Assembly: GCF_000154825.1 (NCBI RefSeq)
Contig: NZ_DS560015.1
Location: 211,052 to 275,051, forward strand
DNA from: Anaerofustis stercorihominis DSM 17244
GTDB lineage: Bacteria > Bacillota > Clostridia > Eubacteriales > Anaerofustaceae
Direction: 5' to 3'
Length of the DNA stretch: 64,000 bases
The first letter of the stretch is position 1. Each line of letters begins with the position of its first letter. Shown in pieces: positions 7,151 through 15,128 of this stretch. The translations under genes were made by a program, and so were the position numbers. The notes under the pieces were generated by a model, which saw only the letters and a program-made list of their open reading frames with translations, was not told the DNA's origin and ran no database searches.

Positions 7151-8677
7151 ATGAAAAATAAAGGAAATAACCGTTTAGGTACCATAATGAGAATACTTTT
7201 CATAGCATTTTTATTTTTGATACAAATAGCATTTATGATACTGCTTACCTATTTTCTTAAAAACCATGCGGTAATAGTATATACATTTATTGAAGTGCTG
7301 AGCGTTATTGTACTGATGCACTTAATGGCGGAAGAAAGGAATTCGGCATATAAGATGTTTTGGATGACAATTGTCCTTCTTCTTCCCATAGTGGGACACA
7401 TAATGTATGATTTCTGGGGTAAGAAGCACTCAAATTTAAGAAAGCATTCCCTTATTCAAAAGCAAATAGACAGGGTAAATTATAAACAGATAACAGACGA
7501 TGAAATACTTTATAACATGGATAATATAGACGCTCAGAGACTGTCGTCATATCTGACCAACTATCACTATCCCCCATATAAAAACAATATCACTAAGTTC
7601 TTTTTTTCCGGGGATACAGCATATAAAAATATCAAAGAGGATATAAGAAACGCCAAAAAATTTATATTCATAAGCGTTTATACTGTATCCAAAGGGAAAG
7701 TATTGGATGAAATATATGAACTGTTAAAGGAAAAAGCAAAAGAAGGTGTCGAGGTAAAAATAATCTATGACGATATAGGTTCCATACTTAACATACCGAA
7801 GGGATTAAAGGAACATTTGGAAGAGATCGGAATGGAAGTTACTGTTTTTAATGAAATACACAAGAACGCATTTAAACAATATTACAACTACCGTTCTCAT
7901 CAAAAAATAATAGTAATAGACGGTAATATTTCATATACGGGGGGCTTTGACTTAAAAGACAGTTTTATAAATCTACAGGAAAATGAAATTTATAATAAGG
8001 ACTGTGCTGTAAGAACTGAAGGAGAAAGTACATGGAGTTTTACCCTTATATTCATAGGAATGTGGAATGCGGCAACCGACAATAAAATAACAGAATTCGA
8101 GAAATATAAAAATTCTTATGAAATGAAATGCGGTATTGTATGCCAGCCATTTGCCGATGGTCCCGCTAATTATGTCCATATCGCGGAAGATATGTATAAA
8201 TATCTTATAAGCACCGCAAGAAGGACTTTATACCTCACTACCCCGTATTTAAATCCAGATGACGAAATGGTCGACTGCCTTTGTCTTGCGGCAAAGAGCG
8301 GAGTTGATATAAGGATAATAACTCCTAAAGTATTCGATAAGAAAGCATCTAAATATTTAAGCGAATATAACTTCGGCAGACTACTTAAAAACGGAGTTAG
8401 GATATACGAATACAATAAAGGTTTAATAAGAAGCAAAATAATTTTAAATGAGTTCGCAAGTATCGTAGGAACAATAAATATGAATTTCAGAAGCTTTTAT
8501 CTTCACTATGAATGCGGGAATTTCATTCCCGATACGGAATTCACCAACGAACTAAAATATGAAATATTTGAACTTTTAAAGGACTGTGATGAAATAACTT
8601 TTGATGAGTGGATACATCGCTCCAAGAAAACCAAGGTCATTCAATATGTGTTAAATATCTTTAAATCTCAACTTTAA
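7151..8677 (+). CDS. Cardiolipin synthase family protein with a degenerate second HKD motif
   Basis: 508 aa. Two N-terminal membrane segments (about residues 10-33 and 38-80 region) precede two phospholipase-D domains, the standard layout of bacterial cardiolipin synthases, which condense phosphatidylglycerol. The first motif is intact: His250, Lys252, Asp257 in HQKIIVID followed by GGFD. In the second, the histidine is Arg427 and the aspartate is Glu434 (RSKIILNE), followed by the usual GTINMNFRS. Catalysis normally uses both histidines, so activity is doubtful or altered. The stop codon abuts repeat copy B. Confidence 0.85.
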   Translation: MKNKGNNRLGTIMRILFIAFLFLIQIAFMILLTYFLKNHAVIVYTFIEVLSVIVLMHLMAEERNSAYKMFWMTIVLLLPIVGHIMYDFWGKKHSNLRKHSLIQKQIDRVNYKQITDDEILYNMDNIDAQRLSSYLTNYHYPPYKNNITKFFFSGDTAYKNIKEDIRNAKKFIFISVYTVSKGKVLDEIYELLKEKAKEGVEVKIIYDDIGSILNIPKGLKEHLEEIGMEVTVFNEIHKNAFKQYYNYRSHQKIIVIDGNISYTGGFDLKDSFINLQENEIYNKDCAVRTEGESTWSFTLIFIGMWNAATDNKITEFEKYKNSYEMKCGIVCQPFADGPANYVHIAEDMYKYLISTARRTLYLTTPYLNPDDEMVDCLCLAAKSGVDIRIITPKVFDKKASKYLSEYNFGRLLKNGVRIYEYNKGLIRSKIILNEFASIVGTINMNFRSFYLHYECGNFIPDTEFTNELKYEIFELLKDCDEITFDEWIHRSKKTKVIQYVLNIFKSQL

Positions 8678-8925
8678 AGGACGCTGTCCCTTACACCCTG
8701 CTTAATCTTTGCTTGCCCTAATTCGCAAATATTGCTGACGCAAATCTTCTGCACAGAAAACTAAGAAATCGTGTTATTAATTGTGTTTCACACATCTAAA
8801 ATTTACTTAAGTAAATTTAAACAAGCCTTCTTCGAAGTCTTTTAATAATCACAGAATGGAAGAAACGCCCCCCTCTTGGCATGGTATCCAAGCCTTCGAT
8901 AAAAAAGAGCTGACTTATTATATGT
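8676..8925 (-). repeat. Dispersed structured repeat, copy B (right-end fragment, rearranged)
   Basis: Begins with an imperfect AAAGGACGCTGTCCCTT palindrome overlapping the cls stop codon. The next 100 nt match the reverse complement of the right part of copy A (ACACCCTGCTTAATCTTTGC, then ATTGCTGACGCAAATC). Near 8900 an AAGCCTTCGATAAAA segment resembles the left half in the opposite orientation, so the copy is chimeric or decayed. Confidence 0.65.
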
Positions 8926-9484
8926 TGTCATATCCTGATTATATAAAAGCGATGTTTCATTATTGATTGCTAAATTAGAACTTTTATATTTATTAAGAAA
9001 GATAAATCAGTGTTTTTACTGTCTTAATATTAAAATTATATTACTTAGACATATAAATGTTGCCTGAAAGTGTTGATTATTGAGCTAAGAGTAATGTACT
9101 TGATTATAAAATTTAAATGTCATTTTAATTAATCACAAATAAATTATTTAAATATGATAAAAAGAATTTTCCGGAAAGAATATCAAGGTCATGATATTCT
9201 TTCTTTTGCTTATTTACAGATATTATCGTTTTGCTTTTTTGTAGTTGTAAGCTTAAATATATTAAGGAGGTACAGAATAAATCATCAGGCAACACATTAA
9301 AAAAGGTAAAAAAACTTTACTTTTTGTAACTATTGAATAGTATTACGTATTTAATGTTTTATGTAAGAAAAATTTGGTTGATATAGCCGAAAAATATCAT
9401 AATATGTAATATTTGTATTATATCACTACTGTGACTAAAAGTAAGATATTTGGTTTTGATAAGGCTTATCGGAGATAATAAGTC
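8926..9484. other. AT-rich intergenic region with one hairpin
   Basis: No convincing gene. A hairpin GAATATCA/TGATATTC sits at 9178-9199, followed by a short T-rich stretch, so it may terminate a transcript. An AGGAGG-like sequence near 9264 is not followed by a start codon. Confidence 0.4.
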
Positions 9485-9757
9485 ATGGAAAAAGATAGAG
9501 AGCTTAATGCGGATAAAAAATCAAATGATGATAATGCAGTTACGAAAAACCTTGCTTCAGAGGGTGAAAAAAGAATAAAAGATAGTGCTTGTGCACTAAG
9601 GGGAATAAATAAAGATTTTAAGGCTTGTTCTAAATGCGGTAAAACATTTTGCAAATATCGGAACAGGAACGTTATCATTATCCTTACATTTTTATTTTGT
9701 TTGTACGGTTTTATTCTGATAGTCAGTTTGTATTTCATATGCTTCTTTAAAGTATGA
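9485..9757 (+). CDS. Small membrane protein with a CxxCG motif
   Basis: 90 aa, family unknown. The first half is charged and likely disordered. ACSKCGKTFC (two CxxC-like pairs) follows at about residues 48-57 and could bind zinc. A hydrophobic segment of about 24 residues (IIILTFLFCLYGFILIVSL) ends the protein, suggesting a C-terminal membrane anchor. A GGAG lies about 11 nt before ATG, a little long. An overlapping reverse-strand ORF exists but shows no motif. Confidence 0.5.
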   Translation: MEKDRELNADKKSNDDNAVTKNLASEGEKRIKDSACALRGINKDFKACSKCGKTFCKYRNRNVIIILTFLFCLYGFILIVSLYFICFFKV

Positions 9758-9767
9758 TTATTAGGAG

Positions 9768-9791
9768 ACTATAACATATTCCTGTTATAGT
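9768..9791. other. Hairpin without T-run after the small membrane protein gene
   Basis: ACTATAACA pairs with TGTTATAGT around a 6-nt loop. There is no T-tract, so it is a weak terminator at best. Confidence 0.4.
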
Positions 9792-9871
9792 AAGAAGATG
9801 TTTATACTTGTTTTAAGTCATTTGAATATATGATATAAATAAGGCTTTTGCAGGTAATGATTATTTAGTCA

Positions 9872-9897
9872 AATAAAAAAGAGGGGATACCTCTTTT
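9872..9897 (-). terminator. Terminator of the BtrH-like gene
   Basis: AAAAGAGG/CCTCTTTT with a 5-nt loop. On the minus strand the stem is followed by a T-run (complement of the A-run at 9875-9880). Confidence 0.75.
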
Positions 9898-9940
9898 ATA
9901 AATATTATTGATTTATTTTGCTTGTTGGTAAAAATCATAT

Positions 9941-11011
9941 CTACAGTTCTTTTAATCCTTGTTTTATAAGCGTATATGCTTCATATTCGATACGTCCTAT
10001 CTTTGTTATGATTTGACTTGCTCTTTCGAATATATCCTTATCGTTCAAAATATAGTCGATAAAAATATCACATAATTCTGTAAACTCTTTTCCGCTTTCT
10101 TTAAATAAACCGCTTGATCGTTTAAAGTATAAATTATCATATTCATTGCCGATTTCATCAAGTACTCTCCCAAACTTATCCCTTGAGCACATATATGTTA
10201 TGTCATCGGGTTCGTCTATTCCGAGAAGTCTGTTTGGTGTCTTTGGCACGCTTCCTAAGAAATTTATCATATTCAAAATCACTTTTCTTGTCTCTTTTTT
10301 ACCTATTTCTTCTTCCCATTTAGGCAGTTCATTCGCTAACTTCTTTATTCCTTTTACTCCCATGAAATTTGTCGGAGGATTTATGTATAAATTTGCTTTA
10401 TCTTCCAAACATTTTTTTATAATATATTTTTTATCCTTCGGTTTGTTCATCGTTATCTTGCAAATGGTGTTGGGTTTACATAGTCCCGGATACTCTGCGT
10501 TCATTCCAAGCAGGACATTTTTATATGATAACTCCTGGATATCTTTCCTTCCGCAGTCGTACAAATATATCTTTTCTTCTTTGTCGTCATATCCTATCAT
10601 CAAAAAATAATGAAAAGGTATGTGCTCTTTGTGATAAAGTTTAGGAAGATATTCCAAGTAGTACATGTCAAAAGCCCCTATCACAATGGGGTTACCGATG
10701 TCTATTTCCCTCTTTGCCTTTGTAAGTGCCGTCTCAGGTGTCCTGCATTCACTGAATTGATAATCAAACCCCACTATCGGGGCAAGGTATTTATACATTT
10801 GTTTTGTCCTGCCTTCGCCGAAAGATACCATCCTTTTTATGTCCGATTTATTGGTTTGAAGGTAGGTAAACCCGCAAAATCCCGCCATGGAAAAGAAAAA
10901 CTGATCGGGTATCTTTTCATTGGTTTTGTTCATGTATATGTCCTCGATACCGTTCCACATGCACTCATAATCGTCCAAATGGTGCTTTATCCCCGTTATT
11001 ATCTTCTTCAT
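9941..11011 (-). CDS. BtrH N-terminal / DUF4872-like C39-fold protein
   Basis: 356 aa from the ATG at 11011, chosen because AGGAGG (rc of about 11021-11027) is 9 nt upstream; a longer in-frame ORF starts at 11056 without a better site. The N-terminal 160 residues look like the BtrH N-terminal domain, a papain-like fold. Candidate catalytic residues are Cys17 (in HHLDDYECMW), His134 (FHYFLMIGYD) and Asp152 (YDCGR). BtrH transfers an acyl group from a carrier protein in butirosin synthesis, but no biosynthetic genes are nearby. The substrate is unknown. It is a single-gene transcription unit divergent from the retron-like module. Confidence 0.7.
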   Translation of the reverse strand: MKKIITGIKHHLDDYECMWNGIEDIYMNKTNEKIPDQFFFSMAGFCGFTYLQTNKSDIKRMVSFGEGRTKQMYKYLAPIVGFDYQFSECRTPETALTKAKREIDIGNPIVIGAFDMYYLEYLPKLYHKEHIPFHYFLMIGYDDKEEKIYLYDCGRKDIQELSYKNVLLGMNAEYPGLCKPNTICKITMNKPKDKKYIIKKCLEDKANLYINPPTNFMGVKGIKKLANELPKWEEEIGKKETRKVILNMINFLGSVPKTPNRLLGIDEPDDITYMCSRDKFGRVLDEIGNEYDNLYFKRSSGLFKESGKEFTELCDIFIDYILNDKDIFERASQIITKIGRIEYEAYTLIKQGLKEL

Positions 11012-11140
11012 AATCTTTATCCTCCTATGTTTTGGAACCATTATATTATCTGACATCGTGTCAGAGTCAATGGGGAGGGAAAGAATAGTGATATGAGGTA
11101 GTTTAATATTATTAAAAATATAATAATAAAATTTTATATT

Positions 11141-11168
11141 TTGTAAATTTCATATTATATGGTATAAT
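11141..11168 (+). promoter_or_regulatory. Promoter of the candidate retron RNA
   Basis: TTGTAA (11141-11146), a 16-nt spacer and TATAAT (11163-11168). Transcription would start near 11175, just before the hairpins described for the candidate ncRNA. Confidence 0.6.
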
Positions 11169-11174
11169 TTATTT

Positions 11175-11400
11175 GTTAGTATTTGTAGTCAGATTTTCTC
11201 CCATTATGGTTCATCTTTTGATGAATGACTCATTACTAGTTAGTGAGATTTTTATTGAACACTGTATTATTATGTTTATATATTAATATATAATATGAAA
11301 ATAATGATTATATAAGTAAAGTATAATAGTAATAGTGTGTATTATTTCCTTTAAGGGAGATTAGGTTAAAGAGTTGACAAATAGATATAAGACTACTTGT
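11175..11400 (+). ncRNA. Candidate retron msr-msd RNA
   Basis: Upstream of a reverse transcriptase gene, in the position of a retron ncRNA. Two adjacent short hairpins, TTCATC-TTTT-GATGAA (11210-11225) and CTCATTA-CTAGT-TAGTGAG (11229-11247), resemble an msr. They are followed by a long imperfect stem (11260-11273 with 11323-11337, one bulge and wobble pairs) resembling an msd. The ends GTAGTC (11185-11190) and GACTAC (11391-11396) are complementary, as a1/a2 arms would be. This is inference from pairing only; boundaries and the priming guanosine are not determined. Confidence 0.5.
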
Positions 11401-11469
11401 AACTTCTTTGTTTTATTGATTGGGAGACCTCAATAATTTTGAGGCAATAAATGCAAAGGAGGTGACATC

Positions 11470-11658
11470 ATGAAGGAGACAAAAAATAAAAAAGTTACAA
11501 ATAAAATTAATTTATTTTGTAACAATAATGTATATGTTAAAATAAATTTAAATTTTTATATTATTTTTATTTTAATAGTACTAACTATATCAACTGATTT
11601 ATTAAATGAGATAATTAATTTTGTCTACCAAATAATTATCTTTATTGGAAATCAGTAG
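11470..11658 (+). CDS. Small transmembrane peptide between candidate retron RNA and RT
   Basis: 62 aa, strong AAAGGAGGTGA ribosome site before ATG. A Lys-rich N-terminus is followed by one hydrophobic helix (residues about 30-43, FYIIFILIVLTIS) and a second hydrophobic stretch near the C-terminus (FVYQIIIFIG). No family recognised. Size, charge and topology resemble type I toxins and the small membrane effectors of some retrons. A short hairpin CCTCAA/TTGAGG (11428-11444) lies just upstream. It is 26 nt from the reverse transcriptase gene and probably cotranscribed with it, which suggests it is the effector or accessory protein. Confidence 0.65.
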   Translation: MKETKNKKVTNKINLFCNNNVYVKINLNFYIIFILIVLTISTDLLNEIINFVYQIIIFIGNQ

Positions 11659-11684
11659 TCAACTCGCCTTTTAAGAAAGAAATT

Positions 11685-12644
11685 ATGGAAATTCAAAAGT
11701 CACCTTTATATAAATTATCAAATAAAAATTATTTAAAATATCTTCTTAAAATTCCTGATAAAAAATTTTTCAAACAATCATATATCACTCAATTGATAAC
11801 ACCATATATAGATAATAAAAATGGTAAAAAAAGATTAATTGAGGTTCCCGATTTAGAATTAAAAAAAATACAATCTAGATTAAAAAATATACTCTCTCTA
11901 TTACAAATGCCCAATTATGTTTTTTCTGGTGTAAAGGGTAGATCATATTATGATAATGCCTATTTACATAAGGGAAATAAATATGTTTGTAAAATAGATT
12001 TAGAATCATTTTTCCCTAATATATCAAGAGAAAAGGTTTATTTATTTTTTTTAACATATTTTAAGTGTTCTTCTGATATAGCGTATATATTAACAAATTT
12101 AACTACTGTTGATTTGACTAGAACAAAAATAAAAAATAATAAAAAATTAGAAAAGTTTTTAGAATATAAAAATATATTTTGTAAGAATCATCTTATTTCT
12201 GGCTCTCCTGCAAGTCAACTTTTATCTTATTTAGTTAATAAAGATATGTTTGATGAAATATATAATTTAGCTAATAAAAATTCAATAAATGTATCAATTT
12301 ACGTAGATGATATTATTTTTTCTTCTTTTAATAAAATTTCATATGATTTTATTAAACAAATAAAAAGAATTATTAATAAGTATAATTATAATATATCAAA
12401 TTCTAAATTTAAAAGATATTTAAATGGATATCCTAAACGTATAACTGGTGTAATAATAGATAAAAACGGACAATTATCAATACCTAATTCGCTTAGACTG
12501 AAAATAATTAAAGAGTTTGAATATTTAAAAAGTCATCCAAATGATAGCAAATCGAAAATAAGATTAAGAGGATTAATCTTATCATCAAGACAAATTGAGC
12601 CAAATGCTTTTGTAGGTATTTATAAATATTTAAAAAAATTTTAG
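11685..12644 (+). CDS. Retron-type reverse transcriptase
   Basis: 319 aa, the normal size of retron RTs. The motifs are in the expected order: conserved N-terminal residues including NAYLHKG, the IDLESFFPNIS segment (motif A), SGSPASQLLSYL (motif B, replacing the common QGAPTSP), and YVDDI with catalytic Asp208-Asp209 (motif C). RITGVII corresponds to the VTG element of the retron Y region. The gene is very AT-rich, more so than the neighbouring housekeeping genes, consistent with transfer. The start ATG has only a weak AAGAAAG site, suggesting coupling to the upstream peptide gene. No endonuclease or maturase domain is present, which argues against a group II intron. Confidence 0.85.
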   Translation: MEIQKSPLYKLSNKNYLKYLLKIPDKKFFKQSYITQLITPYIDNKNGKKRLIEVPDLELKKIQSRLKNILSLLQMPNYVFSGVKGRSYYDNAYLHKGNKYVCKIDLESFFPNISREKVYLFFLTYFKCSSDIAYILTNLTTVDLTRTKIKNNKKLEKFLEYKNIFCKNHLISGSPASQLLSYLVNKDMFDEIYNLANKNSINVSIYVDDIIFSSFNKISYDFIKQIKRIINKYNYNISNSKFKRYLNGYPKRITGVIIDKNGQLSIPNSLRLKIIKEFEYLKSHPNDSKSKIRLRGLILSSRQIEPNAFVGIYKYLKKF

Positions 12645-12679
12645 TAATAAAATTATATGATAATTTCATAGAAAATAAT

Positions 12680-12704
12680 AACAAATCGTTTATAACAATT
12701 TGTT
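12680..12704 (+). other. Hairpin downstream of the RT gene
   Basis: AACAAAT (12680-12686) pairs with ATTTGTT (12698-12704). There is no T-run, so it may be a processing or 3'-end structure rather than a terminator. Confidence 0.4.
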
Positions 12705-12763
12705 AAGTTTCGTATATTATTTTAAAGAGAATAATTAAACTATATGATGAACATAAACAATAA

Positions 12764-12788
12764 AAAACAACATCAACTTGATGTTGTA
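12764..12788 (-). terminator. Minus-strand terminator between the RT gene and repeat copy C
   Basis: ACAACATCAA and TTGATGTTGT form a 10-bp stem. Read on the minus strand it is followed by a T-rich run (complement of AATAAAAAAC). It lies downstream of repeat copy C on that strand, and no protein gene ends there. Confidence 0.6.
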
Positions 12789-12834
12789 AACTTATATAAT
12801 AAGTATTTATTATTTTACTTTTATAATATATGCA

Positions 12835-12980
12835 ATTCTCTTAGGTAATCAGCATATGAAAGTTAAAAGTAAATTTAATATCTCTTTTAGCGAAGCTCTT
12901 AGGCACCGCGCCCAGCGGGGTCGTTAAATCCAATTTTTAGACAAGTAAAAATTGGCGGGGTTTTAGGGGCCGAGCCCCTT
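12835..12980 (-). repeat. Dispersed structured repeat, copy C (left half)
   Basis: On the minus strand: left palindrome (AGGGGC/GCCCCT, 12965-12979), variable hairpin CCAATTTTTA/TAAAAATTGG, CCGC-TGGGC-GCGG, AGC-TTC-GCT, and the AAAAGAGATATTAAA box. The right half is missing. The three-base stem here is AGC/GCT where other copies have GCC/GGC or GGC/GCC. Confidence 0.75.
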
Positions 12981-12992
12981 GAATTCTTTATA

Positions 12993-13078
12993 TGGTGCGG
13001 ATGATGGGACTTGAACCCATACGTCCGTGGGACACACGGCCCTCAACCGTGCCTGTCTGCCTATTCCAGCACATCCGC
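12993..13078 (-). tRNA. tRNA-Leu (GAG)
   Basis: 86 nt with encoded CCA. Acceptor GCGGATG/CATCCGC, a long variable arm as expected for leucine tRNA, anticodon loop TTGAGGG giving GAG, and TTCAAGT T-loop. Confidence 0.95.
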
Positions 13079-13092
13079 ATATTACTTTTCAT

Positions 13093-13121
13093 ATTATACA
13101 AAAAAAGCTTTTCCATTTCAA
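13093..13121 (-). promoter_or_regulatory. Promoter of tRNA-Leu
   Basis: On the minus strand TTGAAA (rc of 13116-13121), a 17-nt spacer and TATAAT (rc of 13093-13098), about 14 nt upstream of the tRNA. Confidence 0.75.
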
Positions 13122-13191
13122 GTAAATATTTATGAATATTTTATTTACCTCTTAATATACTTAAATAGGACTTTTATTAGGAGGGATATTT

Positions 13192-13962
13192 ATGCAAAGC
13201 GGTAGAAGTAAAAAAAATCAAAGAAACAGAAGAACTTCTTATAACAGCAGAAGCAGGAATTATAATAGTTATAACAGGAACAAAAAGGCGCCTGTGAAGA
13301 AAGACAGGTTTTTGAATGTGATGATATTCGTAGTGATACTGGCGCTTTCTTATGTAACATTGGACATGTTAGATGTATCTCTTCCGACTTCCGTTACATC
13401 TAAGATAGACAGCGTATTCAGTAGTGATGTCTTTTCTTTCGGCAAGGCAAAGGACAAGGTCGTTTCTTTTGTAAATAACACTGCCAGCGTATTTAACGGA
13501 GGCAAAAGCACTGCGGTAAGTTCTTCGAGGGGTGAACTCAAATTGGAAATGCCGGTGAGCGGGGAAGTCATAACGAAATTTGAAGATAAGACTCACCCTG
13601 TCTTTAACACTACCGTAAAGCCAAGAGGTATCGAGATACAAACCGAAAAGAGCGAAGAAGTATTTGCTTCGGCAAGCGGTAAGGTAACAAACGTGGTATC
13701 CAGTTCTTACGGCGGGAGCAGGGTGGTTTTTGATGTGGGCAACAACACAAACGTGATTTACGACGGTGTCAAGACTACTTTTGTAAAGGTGGGGGATACG
13801 GTAACCAGCGGTAATATAATAGGTTCCATGGATAATAACGACAGCGGAGATGTTCTCGGGCTTGAGGTATGGGTGGATAATACTGCGGTAGACCCTCTTA
13901 CATATATGGATACCAAATCGGACACGAACAAAACCACGGATAATAATACCAAAACAGAATAG
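13192..13962 (+). CDS. spoIVFA: SpoIVFA-like membrane protein with degenerate M23 domain
   Basis: 256 aa. A basic Arg/Asn/Ser-rich cytosolic tail (1-40) is followed by one membrane segment (VMIFVVILALSYVTL, about 43-58), a linker and a LytM/M23-like domain (about 115-240) beginning MPVSGEVITKF. The usual zinc-binding histidine and aspartate of M23 are missing (VKPRGIEIQ in place of a GxxxD-type site), so it is not a peptidase. The next gene is an M50 protease, and in Bacillus the SpoIVFA-SpoIVFB pair controls pro-sigma-K cleavage at the forespore membrane. GGAGGG precedes ATG. The call rests on context as much as on sequence. Confidence 0.72.
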   Translation: MQSGRSKKNQRNRRTSYNSRSRNYNSYNRNKKAPVKKDRFLNVMIFVVILALSYVTLDMLDVSLPTSVTSKIDSVFSSDVFSFGKAKDKVVSFVNNTASVFNGGKSTAVSSSRGELKLEMPVSGEVITKFEDKTHPVFNTTVKPRGIEIQTEKSEEVFASASGKVTNVVSSSYGGSRVVFDVGNNTNVIYDGVKTTFVKVGDTVTSGNIIGSMDNNDSGDVLGLEVWVDNTAVDPLTYMDTKSDTNKTTDNNTKTE

Positions 13963-13973
13963 GACACAACTTA

Positions 13974-14639
13974 ATGAACAAGAAGTTTAAATCCCTTTTA
14001 AATAAATTTACTTTGACGTCTTTAAGCGTTTTTGCGCTTTTTATAATATATTCTCAAAGCGGTTTCGTGGATTTTCTGATATTTGTTTTTTCACTGTTTA
14101 TCCACGAGACCGCACATCTTATCACCGCAAGGATATTTTCCGTTAGGGTGAATAATGTCTCCCTTCTTCCTTTCGGCGCTAAAATTTCATATGTAAGTCA
14201 TGATATGCGTCCCGATAAGGAATTTCTGTTATACTTCTCGGGACCTCTTGCCAATTTTATATTTGCGGGAATAATCGTCTTTGCAAGTTTTTATATTTAT
14301 ATCCCTTCATACGATTTTTTTATTTTTTATAATATATTAATAGGTCTTATTAATCTCGTTCCAACTATCCCTTTAGATGCTTCAAGGTGTATATTTTCAC
14401 TGCTTCAGATAAAGCTCAGTAAACCCGATGCCTTTAAATACGTCTTTATAATAAGTTTTATAGTAGACCTTAGTTTGCTGTTCCTCGGAGTATATGTGCT
14501 CCTTCTCGGAAGTAAAAACGTACTTTTGATACTTCTTTCCGTCTTCTTATTCAATAATTTGAAAAGTGAAAAGGATAAGCAGGAATATTCTTACATAAAA
14601 AACAATAAAGTTTTAAATAAAGATTTCTTAAAGATATAA
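13974..14639 (+). CDS. spoIVFB: SpoIVFB-like M50 intramembrane metalloprotease
   Basis: 221 aa, multi-pass membrane protein. The zinc motif HETAH (His44, Glu45, His48) lies in the second membrane segment, and the second site NLVPTIPLD supplies Asp135. The usual PLDGGR is PLDASR here. SGPLANF (residues 89-95) is another family motif. SpoIVFB cleaves pro-sigma-K during sporulation. The gene starts 11 nt after the SpoIVFA-like gene, so the two are cotranscribed. A general site-2-protease role cannot be excluded. Confidence 0.82.
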   Translation: MNKKFKSLLNKFTLTSLSVFALFIIYSQSGFVDFLIFVFSLFIHETAHLITARIFSVRVNNVSLLPFGAKISYVSHDMRPDKEFLLYFSGPLANFIFAGIIVFASFYIYIPSYDFFIFYNILIGLINLVPTIPLDASRCIFSLLQIKLSKPDAFKYVFIISFIVDLSLLFLGVYVLLLGSKNVLLILLSVFLFNNLKSEKDKQEYSYIKNNKVLNKDFLKI

Positions 14640-14696
14640 CCAAAGGAGTATATATATGTTATAATAAATATAATTATACGCATTGCGTGCGAATTC

Positions 14697-15116
14697 GTAA
14701 GGCATAGCCTTACAATCTATTTTGTAGGGCATTGCCCTACAACCTATAGTTAAGGGCTGTCTGCCCTTAAAAACCCGACCATATTTTGCTTGTCCAAAAT
14801 ATGGATAAAACGACCCCGCTGTGCGCGGTGCCTAAGGCTTCGCCAAAAGGGATATTAAACATCCTCCCGGAGACATATACAAATTGCCTAAAAGAGTTAT
14901 AGCTTCTAATTAAAGATAAAACTTTATATGTAAAGAGGTGGGGTAGCTTCTCTTTCAAGAAACGCGGGTAGCGTTTTTTTAGGAAATCGAGAAGCGTTAA
15001 GAGCCGTCACGGCGAATGAGTGGAAGCATTTTGTCCAGTATTTTTTGCTTAGGAAAAATACTGGCGGGTCGTAGGGCAGAGCCCTACAGAATGTGGTATG
15101 CGGGGATTTGCCCGCA
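14697..15116 (+). repeat. Dispersed structured repeat, copy D with extra palindromes
   Basis: Core 14750-15087. Two extra palindromes precede it, GTAAGGCATAGCCTTAC (14697-14713) and GTAGGGCATTGCCCTAC (14724-14740), and one follows (15099-15116). Inside: variable hairpin CCATATTTTG/CAAAATATGG, GGC-TTC-GCC, outer stem GCTTCTC (14946-14952)/GAGAAGC (14989-14995) around AAACGC/GCGTTT, then a right variable hairpin CCAGTATTTTT/AAAAATACTGG and GTAGGGCAGAGCCCTAC. Both the outer and the inner stem differ from other copies but remain paired. Confidence 0.85.
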
Positions 15117-15128
15117 GAAAGAGATTAT

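Noticed and set aside
10146-11053. Two plus-strand ORFs of about 150 codons opposite the BtrH-like gene
   Set aside because: The minus strand has the ribosome site, terminator and family resemblance; the plus ORFs have none.
11374-11391. TTGACA followed by TATAAG as a promoter for the small membrane peptide
   Set aside because: The spacer is only 6 nt; no -10 sits at the correct distance.
11428-11444. CCTCAA/TTGAGG hairpin before the small membrane peptide, considered as a T-box or type I antitoxin site
   Set aside because: Only a 6-bp stem, no T-box sequence, no antisense promoter that could be defended by eye.
13011-13205. ORF of 64 codons on the plus strand across tRNA-Leu
   Set aside because: Opposite strand of a clear tRNA and its promoter; no family resemblance.
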